From assembly GCA_964019155.1 (NCBI GenBank), contig OZ025240.1, positions 24,295,536-24,359,535 of the forward strand: 64,000 nt of DNA, in the 5' to 3' direction. Positions 35,090 to 46,090 of the stretch are shown in pieces. Made by a program: the position numbers and the translations under genes. This stretch comes from Osedax fenrisi (Eukaryota; Annelida; Polychaeta; Sabellida; Siboglinidae). Every line of letters starts with the position of its first letter. The first letter of the stretch is position 1. The notes beneath the pieces are model-generated. The model was not told the DNA's origin. It worked only from the letters and a program-made list of their open reading frames with translations, and did not search any database.

Positions 35090-35908
35090 ATCATATTATT
35101 AATAGTTGTATGTTATCTATAGATATTATAATTATAACTTATACACATATTCCCATATAATAATGTTTATATTATATATTTATACATATTATAATATTTA
35201 TTTGTATATAATATACTTAATTTAATATTTATATACTAAATATATATAATATATATTATATATTATAATAAATAAGTTATATTAATGATCAAAATAATAA
35301 TGTATTTATTGTAAAATTATAGGTTTTAAAGATTGTTATTAATTTGTATTTGCCTAGTTGTAAACCAGTTGTAATTTTATAATAATGCTAAATACATATT
35401 TACCCATGTTAAACATAATTTGACACTTTGATATTATATATAATATATAGTATAATATGGTATAATATAGTATAATATTAATATGATTTTTTCATAAATT
35501 TCTAAAAAAATGCCTTATGTTAAAATATTATGTTTTAATATATTTTTGTAAATAGTTTTACAAAATTGAGTAAAAATGGCTTATATTAAAATATTAAGTT
35601 TAATTACTAATTATATATACGACTTGAATGCCGATTTATAATATACATATAGTACTAATGGTATATGTATATTATAACAGGATATATTACTACTTATTAA
35701 ATTATTACTGCAGTAAACACATTAATTTTGAATATATTTAAATTACTACTGGTATATGTATGCAAGGTTATCCATTGTTATAAAATTACAACTGAGCAAC
35801 AACATATTAATAAATATCTTTAAAACCTACATTTGTACTATAAATACATTATTATTTTGAATATTTAATATCAATTATTGATTATAATATATAAATTATA
35901 AAATATAA

Positions 35909-35946
<38 letters not shown>
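34450..35946. other. AT-only intergenic DNA
   Basis: Low-complexity TAATAATTATTAATATA-type sequence at 34650-35030, (TA)n tracts, and repeats of TTACAACTG-like words near 35350-35960. No frame. Confidence 0.5.
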
Positions 35947-35950
<4 letters not shown>

Positions 35951-36064
35951 TCAAACTATAAAATTAAGTATATTATATACAAATAAATATTATAAAATTA
36001 CAACTGGATTACAACTGCGTTTTAGTACATCCCATAATATTAATATATAATTATGCATAAAGGA

Positions 36065-36097
36065 CATAGAGCTAGAGAGGTTTTCTCTAGCTCTATG
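36065..36097. repeat. Perfect hairpin CATAGAGCTAGAGA
   Basis: 14-bp perfect stem with a 5-base loop. Members of the same family occur at 21893-21929, 36706-36740 and 55675-55710. Confidence 0.85.
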
Positions 36098-36519
36098 ATA
36101 AAGTATAACACTTAACAATTATATAAGTATATATGTTTATATTTAAGAATAAGATTATTATATTACCTTATTAAATCAACTCGTAGTATATATGATATAT
36201 AATCTAAATATTGGTAAGTTGTCTTTAAAGGAAGTAGAATAAAAGGAAGTGTATATATAAGGAAATAAATAAACAATCCCGTTGATTTCAATTTTCGCGC
36301 CATACACAATAACCTGCGCATTGGATGATACAATGGGCGACGCCCTTTGGGCGTGTCTTGTCGTAACGCTTCATTTCACACATAATCACGACATGTATGC
36401 TATAATACAATCTTATTATGCTCTGTACATCTATTTATAGATATGTGGTAGAACAACTATATAATATCTATGTATATCTATAATATATGTGTGTATGTTT
36501 GTGTGTGTATCTGTGCGTG

Positions 36520-36570
<51 letters not shown>

Positions 36571-36961
36571 TATACTATACTATACTATAGTATCAAAGTA
36601 TAAAATTAAGTATATTATATACAAATACATATTATAAAATTACAACAGGATTACAACTGCGTTTTAGTAAATCCCATACTATTAATATATAATTATGCAT
36701 AAATGATATAGAGCTAGAGAGCTTTTCTATAGCTCTATGATAAAGTATAACACCTATCAATTATATATGTTATATTTTTATATTTAACAATACTATTTTA
36801 TATTACCTTATTAAATCAACTTGTGATAAACAATCTAAATATTGATAAATTGTCAATATAGGAAGTTTAATATATAGGAAGAATTAGCAAATAATGAAGT
36901 AATTAATCAATACCGTTAATATCAATTTTCGCGCTAAACACAATTTCCACAATAACACACT

Positions 36962-36998
36962 CATCGATATAAAGAAAGTCACTTTCTTTATATCAATG
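36962..36998. repeat. Hairpin CATCGATATAAAGAAAG
   Basis: 17-bp stem with one mismatch and a 3-base loop. A decayed relative (TTTAAAGAAAGTTTCTTTGTATCGATG) is at about 38183-38209. Confidence 0.75.
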
Positions 36999-37252
36999 AA
37001 CACACTTACCTGCGCACTGGGTGTGGTGGGTGACGCAATTAGCGTGACTTTTCGTAATGCTTCATTTCATACAGTATTTACGACATGTATGATATAATAC
37101 ATTCGTGGAATGTTATGAACCTCTATTTATATATATGTAGTAGAAAAACTAGAAAATATCTAATATTTATTGCGTATTAATCATATTATTTATAGTTATT
37201 TTACCTAATTATATCTTATATACATATTCCATTATAATAATGTATATTTACA

Positions 37253-37276
37253 AACTAATGAACTAATTAGTTCATT
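37253..37276. repeat. Perfect 24-bp palindrome CTAATGAACTAATTAGTTCA..
   Basis: The sequence around 37253-37276 equals its own reverse complement over 24 bases (centre AATT). No family assigned. Confidence 0.7.
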
Positions 37277-37518
37277 AGTGCATTAGTACTTTAATGTGGG
37301 ATGTGAAATACATCACAGAAATATTAAACAGAAATAAGTGTATAAATTAATTAAGATTGTATATATATATATATGTTTGTGTATGTGTGTGTATGTGTGT
37401 GCGTATGTATATATTATACAATTATATTGATATATAATTCTATTAATAATAATTCTTATTGATAAGAGATATATTTTATAAAATATAATATTTCACTATA
37501 GATATCGCTGTTGTAATA

Positions 37519-37790
37519 TCCAATGTATTTATTTGACTTATACAATTGTATATATTAATATACAAATTTGAATATATATTGAATACATAAATTAATGATA
37601 TCCAAAGGGTTTATTTGACCTATAAAATATATAAAATTGGAACATACATTGAATACATAATATATTCATATCCAAAGTGTTTATTTGACCTATAAAATAT
37701 ACAAAATTGGAACATATATTGCATAAATAAAATAATTATATCCAAAGTGTTTATTTGACCCATAATATATACACTGGTGAAACGTTGTTA
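37519..37790. repeat. ~70-bp tandem repeats (TCCAAAGTGTTTATTTGACC)
   Basis: Unit starts at 37519, 37601, 37671 and 37741; spacing 82, 70 and 70. Units contain TTTATTTGACCTATAAAATA and ATTGGAACATA. Four copies, the first most diverged. Confidence 0.85.
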
Positions 37791-38600
37791 TATATTTTAC
37801 GTTGACGTGCAACGCGTTTGGTTGCTTGGGTTATTGCCAGTGTTAGAAAACATGTAATCTAAACATCTATATTTTTAATTGATACTTATCTATGTACTAT
37901 AAATATAATTTTCTTTAACATTTTACATAACGTAAAATGTAGGTGCAAGTTAAATCATAATTGTATTTTTTAAATTTCAGATGAATTTATGTCAGTAGCC
38001 TACTTGCACTTAATAATATGAATATGAATATGAATCAAATAAATACACTATTTTTACGTAAATATAATAATCATCGAATATCATAATATAGTTTACGAGA
38101 TATTTTAGTTTAAAAATATATATATTATGAATAATGTTGATACAATACCGCACGCATTCTCTAATAGTAGTGTTACTATAGATTTAAAGAAAGTTTCTTT
38201 GTATCGATGAGTATTATTCGCCATTAATTTTTAGTATAAAATGACGCCATTATTGATCCTAAATAGCATAAATTACTATATATATATTCATATATTACGT
38301 ATTAATTTAAATTTATTCTTAAATAATGCAAATACTATTCATTCATAATTAAGATGAAACATATGTTACAGCTGTGTATACCTAGTTAGTTTAATATATA
38401 GATTAATATACATACTTTACAAACACCCCTTACCTAGTTTTTATCACAATTAGGCTATATTGTTATCAATGTAGTTTATATCTATTGCATGCATGAGTAA
38501 ATATCTTAATAATTTATAAAATAAATAAAAATACCATGTAAATTAAAATACAATACAACATATATTTTTTTATAAATTAAAATACTATCCAACATATATT
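37791..38600. other. Intergenic DNA
   Basis: It includes CACTGG at about 37783 and its inverse CCAGTG about 70 bp later, a palindrome ACATTTTACATAACGTAAAATGT near 37919-37941, and the decayed hairpin near 38190. No gene supported. Confidence 0.45.
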
Positions 38601-39065
38601 TTGTTATAAATTCATATATACTTACTTTAATTTCGTGTATTCTCGCTCGACCCAATTTTGACAGTTTCTTCCATTCTCCACGATTCATCATTACAGATCG
38701 TATTTCATCGATGTCCTCAAGGTCAGTCTGAAGTTGTAGGCCAATATACACGTAAACTGTTGGCTACCTCTTTTTCTTTTTCCTCGTATTGATGTCTAAT
38801 GTATTAGGTTATTATCCGTTTATTCTTTGTGAAGTATGCAGTGTCCAGCAAGAGTTAACATTATTTCAGATATTATATATGTTTCATATCATTATATAGT
38901 TTTTCGTTGCTGGTTTTGATTTCATAGGATATCTGAGCCATACGTAGTAAGCGAGTATAGTATCCATATATCCGTTTTCTCAACTTATTATCTAAGGTCT
39001 AGCATTAACTATCATATAACATAACTGTTTCAATAGTGGCATTAAAGGGCCAGATCTTAAATGTG
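38600..39065 (-). pseudogene. RTE-like LINE C-terminal fragment
   Basis: The minus strand reads TLAGHCILHKE with stops, then RGKRKRGSQQ, YIGLQLQTDLEDIDEIRSVM and NRGEWKKLSKL, a pattern of LINE C-termini (aqueous zinc/helical tail after RT). Broken by stops and a frameshift. Confidence 0.65.
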
Positions 39066-39714
39066 TTCCTCATGTTAGATATCCATAGATGATTCATATA
39101 TAATAAATTAAAATATACTATATTAAATATTATATATTTCTTAATATGTCCATTACTTAGATATTGTTAAGTAAATACAAACATGTTGTGTCACCGAAAG
39201 AACTAATATAATAACCATAATTAACTCACTTATTGAAAATATGAAAAAGTAATATAATGATTTAATAATTCTAAAAATTCCGGATATAATACTTAATCCA
39301 GATACCTCATATATGTCATATGAGCTTCTTCATTTACAAGAAGATGCAATTAATATAAAAAATATAATACAATTAAAAATGAATTTAATAATAATGCAGG
39401 TATTTCTTTCTAGATAAATAATTCATTAACATATTATAAATACCGCATTATATCAAAATGTATTTGATGACGTTTCCTACTTAATATTTAGAGGATAAAG
39501 GTTTCTGTTTATTTATTTAATAAGTATAATGTTAATTTAATAATGTTTAGGATTTATTGCTCATATGTATATTTTAACAAAACAAAGAAATATATTAGAA
39601 TTAACGACAAGATTAGATAATATTATGAATCTAATATAATAGACTGATTTAAGGAAATAAAGCACAATTATCTTATTGGTGTATATATATATAATAATAT
39701 ATGTCTACTAATAA

Positions 39715-42354
39715 AGAGGTGTTGCGATATTTTGTAAATCTAGTTTATGTCCTGTAAGAAATTTTATTTCACACATAGATGTTCAATATATACATTTAAA
39801 AATTAATTCAAAAATTCCATTTAATATTATATGTGTCTATAGACCTCCAAATTGTAATGATGTTTCTCATGAACAGATATGTAAATTATTTGATATAACC
39901 CAACAAAATTATAATTCATCTATAATTATAGGAGATTTTAATTTACCAAATTTTAATTGGAAAGAATATACATTTCCTAGTTACCCAAAAAGTTATGCAT
40001 TACTTTACGATTCGATTATTAAAAATTCATTTTCACAATTAATAAATAAGCCAACTCGTAATAATAATATAATTGATTTACTTTTTACTAATGAAAAACA
40101 ATTACTATCTAATATAAATATTGGAGACTATTTCGGATTATACAAAAATATAAGTTACCACTATTCTGTTTCATTTAATGTAAATATTGAAAAATACCCA
40201 TGTAAACAGATTTTAAAATCAAACAATTTTGATTTCAATAATGCTAATATAAAATTGATTAAATATCATCTTTCTAGATTTAATTGGGAATATCTAAATT
40301 CAAATGATTATAATATCGATCAAAAAGTAGAATATTTTAATAAGGTTCTAAATAAATTATTTATATCACATATTCCTAATATAAATAATACAATAAAACA
40401 GGTACTTCCGAAGAATATATTGAAATTGAAGAAGCAAGTAAAAAAATTATTTCGAAAATCTAAAACTAATTTACAATATAAATATAATTGGATAGAAGCA
40501 AAAAAAAAATTATCCAAGGAATTAGAATCTTTAAATTTTAAGAGAGAGATTAATGCAATTAATTCAAAAAATAAATTAAAGTTTTATAAATTTATGAAAA
40601 AAAGACAAAATTTAAAATCTGGAGTATCTCCTCTAATTGATATATCAAATAATAATATTTTATTTTCAGATCTCGACAAAGCAAATACGTTAAATTCATA
40701 TTTTAGTTCAATTCAACAAAATGATAATGGAAATTTACCCGAATTTTATAACTTAACTAAACAAAAATTTGATAATATTGATTTAAATCTTGAAATAATT
40801 AAAATATTTTTAAATAGATTAAAAATTACACATACTTTCGGAACTGATGGGATACCATCTTCTATGTTAAAATTATTATCTAATGAATTATGTAGGCCTT
40901 TATATATTATTTTTAATTCATCTTTATTATCGGGTAATATACCGAAAATTTGGAAAAAATCTATAATCACACCAATTTTTAAAAAGGGTGAACCATCAAA
41001 TTCAAATAACTATAGGCCTATTTCAATAACATGTGTAATGTGTAGAGTATTAGAACGTATTATTTCTAAACAATTAATTTTTTATTTAAAATCTAATAAT
41101 TTATTAACAAAATATCAATATGGTTTTATAAGTGGAAAATCCACAGAATTACAATTAACAAAATGTTTAAAATTTTGGTATAATGAATTGAATAATAAAA
41201 AATGTGTAGATATAATATATATTGATTTTGCAAAAGCTTTTGATGTTGTTTCTCATGAAAAACTACTATTTAAATTAAAATCATACGGTATATCTAATAA
41301 AATAATAAAATGGTTTTATAATTTTTTATCGAATAGATCTCAAATTACACGGGTTGAAAATTCTTTTTCAAATAGTTCTATTGTAAAATCTGGAGTACCA
41401 CAAGGATCGGTTTTAGGTCCAATTTTATTTTTATTATATATTAATGATCTTCCTAGTATATTCTCTTCAAAAATTCATATTGATTTATTTGCCGATGATA
41501 CAAAAATATATTTTTCATACGCATCTGAGAGTGAAAGATTTCTTTTACAAAATAATTTAAATTTATTTTCACAATGGGTAAATAAATGGCAATTAAATAT
41601 TTCATTATCAAAATGTGCAGTTATGACTTTAGGGAAGGTTACTCCATCAAAATATTTTATAAATAATATTCAATTAGAAAACGTTACTTTTTATAAAGAT
41701 TTAGGAATAATATTTGAAAATAACCTTTTATTTAATAAACATATTGATTATATTTGTAAAAAAGCTTATTTTTCTTTGAATTCAATTTTTAGATGCATTA
41801 CTACAAAATCCCCTAGAGCATTATTAAATGCATATAAAATTTATTGCAGACCAATTTTAGAATATGCATCCATAATTTGGTCACCTTTTTCAAAGGTTAG
41901 TAAATTTCGTAGTATCATAGACCAAATTGAAAGAGTGCAAAGATTATTTACTAGACGATTAATTACAAGATGCGTAGGATATACAAATTTATCAAATATT
42001 AATTATAAAACATATATAGAGAGATTGGTATATTTTAAATTAGAATCACTTGAACTTAGAAGGTTAAAAATAGATCTAACTACAATTTTTAAAATTTCAA
42101 ATAATTATACAGATATAAATATATCTGATATTCTTAACATTTCGAATAATTGTAGAACTAGAGGTAATTGTAAAAAATTAAATGTAATACATAATTATGA
42201 TAATACAATTAAAAATATAATTAATAATAGATCAGTTAATATATGGAATTCATTAAATAATGATATAATAAAATCTGTATCTGTTTCATCTTTTAAAAAT
42301 AAAATAAACAAAATCTGTTTCGACAAAATACTTTTTTTTAACAGAAATTTATAA
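39715..42354 (+). CDS. LINE endonuclease (partial) and reverse transcriptase, one open frame
   Basis: Open from after the stop at 39712-39714 to TAA at 42352-42354. There is no ATG at the natural start; the coding sequence enters in the middle of the AP-like endonuclease. Endonuclease motifs: VYRPPN, IGDFNLPNFNW and NIIDLLFTN. The conserved S-D-H box reads SYHYSV, so an Asp has become Tyr and nicking is probably lost. RT blocks: NNYRPISITCVMCRVLERII, GFISGKSTELQL, YIDFAKAFDVVSHE, SGVPQGSVLGPILFLLYIND and catalytic LFADDTKIYF. The C-terminal region contains NIWNSLNNDII. The large open RT suggests moderate age. Confidence 0.88.
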   Translation, partial: RGVAIFCKSSLCPVRNFISHIDVQYIHLKINSKIPFNIICVYRPPNCNDVSHEQICKLFDITQQNYNSSIIIGDFNLPNFNWKEYTFPSYPKSYALLYDSIIKNSFSQLINKPTRNNNIIDLLFTNEKQLLSNINIGDYFGLYKNISYHYSVSFNVNIEKYPCKQILKSNNFDFNNANIKLIKYHLSRFNWEYLNSNDYNIDQKVEYFNKVLNKLFISHIPNINNTIKQVLPKNILKLKKQVKKLFRKSKTNLQYKYNWIEAKKKLSKELESLNFKREINAINSKNKLKFYKFMKKRQNLKSGVSPLIDISNNNILFSDLDKANTLNSYFSSIQQNDNGNLPEFYNLTKQKFDNIDLNLEIIKIFLNRLKITHTFGTDGIPSSMLKLLSNELCRPLYIIFNSSLLSGNIPKIWKKSIITPIFKKGEPSNSNNYRPISITCVMCRVLERIISKQLIFYLKSNNLLTKYQYGFISGKSTELQLTKCLKFWYNELNNKKCVDIIYIDFAKAFDVVSHEKLLFKLKSYGISNKIIKWFYNFLSNRSQITRVENSFSNSSIVKSGVPQGSVLGPILFLLYINDLPSIFSSKIHIDLFADDTKIYFSYASESERFLLQNNLNLFSQWVNKWQLNISLSKCAVMTLGKVTPSKYFINNIQLENVTFYKDLGIIFENNLLFNKHIDYICKKAYFSLNSIFRCITTKSPRALLNAYKIYCRPILEYASIIWSPFSKVSKFRSIIDQIERVQRLFTRRLITRCVGYTNLSNINYKTYIERLVYFKLESLELRRLKIDLTTIFKISNNYTDINISDILNISNNCRTRGNCKKLNVIHNYDNTIKNIINNRSVNIWNSLNNDIIKSVSVSSFKNKINKICFDKILFFNRNL

Positions 42355-42432
42355 TTTTATATTGATTTATGTTTCATTTTGTATCTAGATTATTGCATTA
42401 TCTCTTCTGGTTTTTTTAATGTGTTTTTGTTA

Positions 42433-43120
42433 TAGAAAATTTAGGTTTTTATATATATATTTCAAATATATTATAATATAAAATTAATAATTCATTATTA
42501 TTACAGATAAAGTGGGAAGTATTATTTTATTTTTGTTTGTTCTGTATTATATTTTGTTATAAATTTATTTTTGTTATAGAAAATTCGGATTTTTTATATC
42601 TATATTTCAAATATACTATAATATAAAATTAATAATTCATTATTATTACAGATAAAGTGTGAAGTATTATTTTACTTTTGTTTGTTCGGTATTATATGTT
42701 TGTTTTATATATATTTTGTAAATATGTTTCAAATGTATTATATTACTAAAATACAATATTAATAATTTTCTATTATTTCAGATTATAGTGATAAGTATTA
42801 TATTATTTTGTTTCGTAATATTATTGGTATGTTTTGTTATAAACTGTTTTTGTATAGGTATATTGGTTTATTTTATTTATAACTTGTTCTGTTTTTATAT
42901 ATATATATATGTTTCAAATTTATTATACAATTAAAATATAAATATAAATTAATAAAGTACCTACTATTATTACAGATTTTGGTAAGTATTACATTATTTG
43001 TTTGTTTCATTCTAGTATTGGTTTATTTGATTTTTAATATGTTCTGTTTATAATATATTTAAAATTTAACATTTAAATATTAAATTATATAACTAATAAT
43101 TTATTACTAAAACAGGGTAC
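42433..43120 (+). repeat. Five diverged ~140-bp tandem units in the LINE 3' region
   Basis: Each unit runs through TTTCAAAT.TATTATA and ends in a T-rich stretch plus TATTATTACAG (ACAG or TCAG ending at 42506, 42649, 42781, 42975 and 43115). Four of the five are followed by AT..AGTG or ATTTTGG and [GT]AAGTATTA. The spacing varies from 132 to 194. Confidence 0.7.
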
Positions 43121-43607
43121 AAGATGAAGAATTCTATAAAGTTAAAGTAGAAATTGAATATTTCGATGCCACTTACAAAATAATGTATTTTATTTCTATT
43201 TTCGATTATTTTACGCTATCTTTTATTTCTATTTTGATCATTTTTCGTTTATTTTTACTATATGATTTATTTCTACTTTCGATTGTTTTTCGTTTATTTT
43301 TACGTTTTAATTTCCTTAATTTTTTAATTTCGTATTATTCTTTATTTATTTCTATAACGTATGTTATCGTTAGCAAATATTTATACTTTATACTTTCGAT
43401 TATATTTTCGGCTATGTATTTGCTTAAATAAATTATCAATCAATCAATCAATCAATAAAACAATAATTTAAATTGTATAGTTATTTTGTAGTTATAAATA
43501 TGATGTATAAATATTTATTATGATTGAAAGTTGGAAATATAATATTATGTAACAAATGAGTCGGTAATAAATATTATCTTACAGAGGGGATGATATTCGG
43601 AAGAAAA

Positions 43608-43795
43608 AAGTGTGGGAACCTCTGTTCTAGAATATCACGTAACCTATTATGATTAACTAATATTGGTGTATGACATTGGAATTCTTTACCTAGTAATATA
43701 ATTAATTCATCATATTTAAAAGCATTTACCAGAGTATATAAACATCTCGTCTTTAATTTATATGTATGAATACATCTATATTATACATATTTTAA
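43608..43795 (+). pseudogene. LINE 3' fragment (C-terminus)
   Basis: The plus strand reads CGNLCSRISRNLL, then HWNSLPSNIINSSYLKAF and YKHLV before a stop. The WNSLP...SYLKAF pattern is the C-terminus of Jockey/CR1-like LINE ORF2. The nucleotide stretch TCACGTAACCT..TAACTAATATTGGTGTA also occurs inverted at 46485-46545 in the other LINE, so the two are related. Confidence 0.65.
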
Positions 43796-44139
43796 TTTTA
43801 TTATATATTATCTAGTTTTTTTATATTACCTTTTATCATATTACAATTATATTTATTATTTTAAAAATAACTTTAATATTTTTAATATTTTTAATATTTT
43901 TTATTTAGTATTTTTATTTATTATTATTTGATTTATACATTCAATAATATAATTCATTTTATATTTTTTGTAATTAATCGTATTAAAATTATTACACTAA
44001 TTATAAATAATTATTATTATTATTAAAAAAAACTACAATTATAAAAAACAAAAAAAAACTTACAATTAAAAGTATTTCTTTAATTATTATTATTATTATT
44101 AACATTAGATTATTAAACATTATATTATGCGCCCTCCCT
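43796..44139. other. AT-only spacer
   Basis: TATTTTTAATATTT and (TTA)n low-complexity sequence. Nothing else. Confidence 0.5.
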
Positions 44140-44640
44140 TACTAAAGCATCAACCGCCTTACTTTCATATGATCAAAAACCTATCAAACTGCTCGGTATA
44201 ACCAGGCTCAGCATCTACCATTATAATATTAAATACGAACTAGATTTGTATGTAGTCGATACATTAGGACCAACTATTATCGGTTACCCCGCGACGCGGG
44301 GCCCGCGTGCATTGCTATGTCACTTATTACAATGAAATGTGCTATATCGATTATACTGCGTCCACTTACGCTAGCTTATCTACAACAAGTTTTCTCGGAT
44401 AGATTCCAAGGAATTGGAATGTTCCGGGAAAACCACACATATATATAAACCACGACGTCCCACTAGTAATACACGCTGCCAGACGCGTACCTGTACTTAT
44501 ACACGACGAAGTGGCAACCGAGATACGAGCAATAGTTAAGCAAGGTATCATATCTCGCATCTCAATACCTACTAATTGGGTATCGAGCTTAACTTATGTG
44601 CGCAAAAGCTCGGGAAAAATAAGAATAAGTTATCTATGTT
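44140..44640 (+). pseudogene. Ty3/Gypsy protease-RT fragment
   Basis: The plus strand reads YDQKPIKLLGITRLSIYHYN and LDLYVVDTLGPTIIGYP (end of a protease domain). With frameshifts it continues FSDRFQGIGMF, VIHAARRVPVLIHDEVATEI, KQGIISRISIPTNWVSS and YVRKSSGKIRIS, the RT N-terminal block. It stops before the catalytic box. Broken by stops. A GC-rich CCCGCGACGCGGGGCCCGCG patch lies at 44288-44307. Confidence 0.75.
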
Positions 44641-44924
44641 TAATCTATATTTAATAGAACTAGTTATCCGAATGTATGTCAAAATTAATTAGATTTAAAG
44701 ACATTTTATTTTATTTAATATATATATATCCTATATATATATATTTATATATTTTAATTTTATCATGTGAACTTTAATCTAAACATACATACTTCGATAA
44801 GTTATTCTTAAATTAAAAATATAAGCAATTACTTATGTATCTACTCTGATATTATTATATATATGCTTATATAACGCTGTAGTTCGCTGCGTCCATTTAT
44901 TTCCCACTATTTCTTCTGACTCCA
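44641..44924. other. AT-rich spacer
   Basis: TA-rich sequence without frames. Confidence 0.45.
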
Positions 44925-45360
44925 TTACACCTCTCCTAAAACAACTACACTGGCTGCCAGTCCCCTACCGCATAAAGTACAAACTATCCCTGACTATCCA
45001 TAAAGCTATTCACCACAACTCCCCTGACTACCTTGCCTCCCTCCTACATCTACACACACCCATCACTCCACTCCAGTCCCGTTCCTCCAACACCTTTATC
45101 CTTACCACTCCCCATCTACACAAACTCCACTCTTCCAATATACGCTTCTTTGTCCTTTCTGCCCATTACCACAGGAAGTCCCTACCCAATCACCTACGAA
45201 CAAACACATAAACTCCATCCTTTAAACGCCACCTTAATACTTATTACTTCTCCCTTGCCTTCCCTCCCACTCAATAATTCCCTCCTACGGACGGTGTCCA
45301 AAATGTTATCCAATGATCACTCTTACCGTCCGTGGGACGGCCGATTGCTCACGCACTGAT
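44925..45360 (+). pseudogene. CR1/Rex-like LINE C-terminal fragment, strongly pyrimidine-rich
   Basis: The plus strand reads TPLLKQLHWLPVPYRIKYKL (with PYRIKYK), then SLTIHKAIHHNSPDYLASLL and SSNTFILTTPHLHKL. This is the common LINE block LLKxLHWLPVxYRIxYKL..xIHKA..xxPxYL. The C-rich plus strand (CTCC, CACC) stands out from its surroundings, suggesting a different source or recent arrival. The open frame at 45033-45359 is in another phase and not the true one. Confidence 0.75.
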
Positions 45361-46090
45361 GCAGTCCATAAACAAAAATAAGTAAAAAGTAAGTAAAGTA
45401 TATATATGTAGCAGACTAGCGTCTTATATATTTTCAATACAGTTGTTTTTAAGTTTATATTATATTTTTTAATTAGTTATTTTATTTAGTTGTGTATTAT
45501 GTAATAATTATAAATGTTAATTTCGTCTAGTGATTTTTGTGTTTTTAGTTAATGTTATTTAGTTTATTATATATTTTTAATTGGTTATATTTTTGTTTTC
45601 TTTTATGGAATAATTAAAAGTATAAATGTTGATTTTATGTATATTGATTTTTGTTTTTTTATTTAGTGTTATTTAGTTTATAGAATTGGTTGGACCAATG
45701 AACCGTCGCGTAGAAATAATATAATCTGAATTATATTAGATTTAATAATATTATTTCATTTTTGATTAATCATATAATTATACCTTGACACGTGGAGGCT
45801 TGTAAATTATTATATTATTCCATATATTAATTCTGTAGGACCTATATATGTTAAACAGCATTAGTGTATGGTTTTTTGTTTTGATTTAAAAATAAAGAGT
45901 AAATACAACGTTCCTCTATCATTTTGAGTGGTGTTATATTGCAAACACTTATTTCGGCCACTCATTATTACATATATAATAATAATATTAATATCAGAGT
46001 AAATACATAAACAAGAATATCGAGAAGTAAAGTTTCGATGATAAAATACAAATATAAAATAAACATATATATAAAACATAACTATATAAT
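45361..46090. repeat. AT-rich DNA with a ~120-bp imperfect tandem duplication
   Basis: TTTAATTAGTTATTTTATTTAG with TATAAATGTTAATTT near 45455-45545 recurs as TTTTAATTGGTTATATTTTTG with TATAAATGTTGATTT near 45570-45660. The rest is AT-rich; no gene. Confidence 0.55.

Larger units (their letters stand above)
35947..37100. repeat. ~642-bp tandem duplication
   Basis: AGTATCAAA.TATAAAATTAAG at 35947 recurs at 36589, and homology continues through ATTATGCATAAA, the CATAGAG hairpin, TATTACCTTATTAAATCAACT, TTTTCGCGC and CGACATGTATG. Copies differ in several places. The second copy alone has a perfect 17-bp hairpin at 36962-36998. Unit 1 has a GACGCCCTTTGGGCGTGTC hairpin near 36337. No coding capacity. 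Confidence 0.8.
39560..43457 (+). mobile_element. CR1/Jockey-like LINE with near-complete ORF2 and (ATCA)n tail
   Basis: The element runs from decayed endonuclease sequence (about 39580-39640, KQRNILELTTRLDNI) through an 880-codon frame to a 1.1 kb 3' region ending in ATCAATCAATCAATCAATCA (43435-43454). A simple-repeat tail is typical of CR1/L2-like LINEs. The 3' region contains tandem units (separate entry). Confidence 0.8.

Noticed and set aside
37519..37790. CRISPR-like array (four regular 70-bp repeats)
   Set aside because: Repeats are adjacent tandem units without unique spacers, in eukaryotic DNA.
43183..43431. 82-codon Phe/Leu-rich frame
   Set aside because: T-rich 3' region of the LINE at 39560-43457; composition alone explains it.
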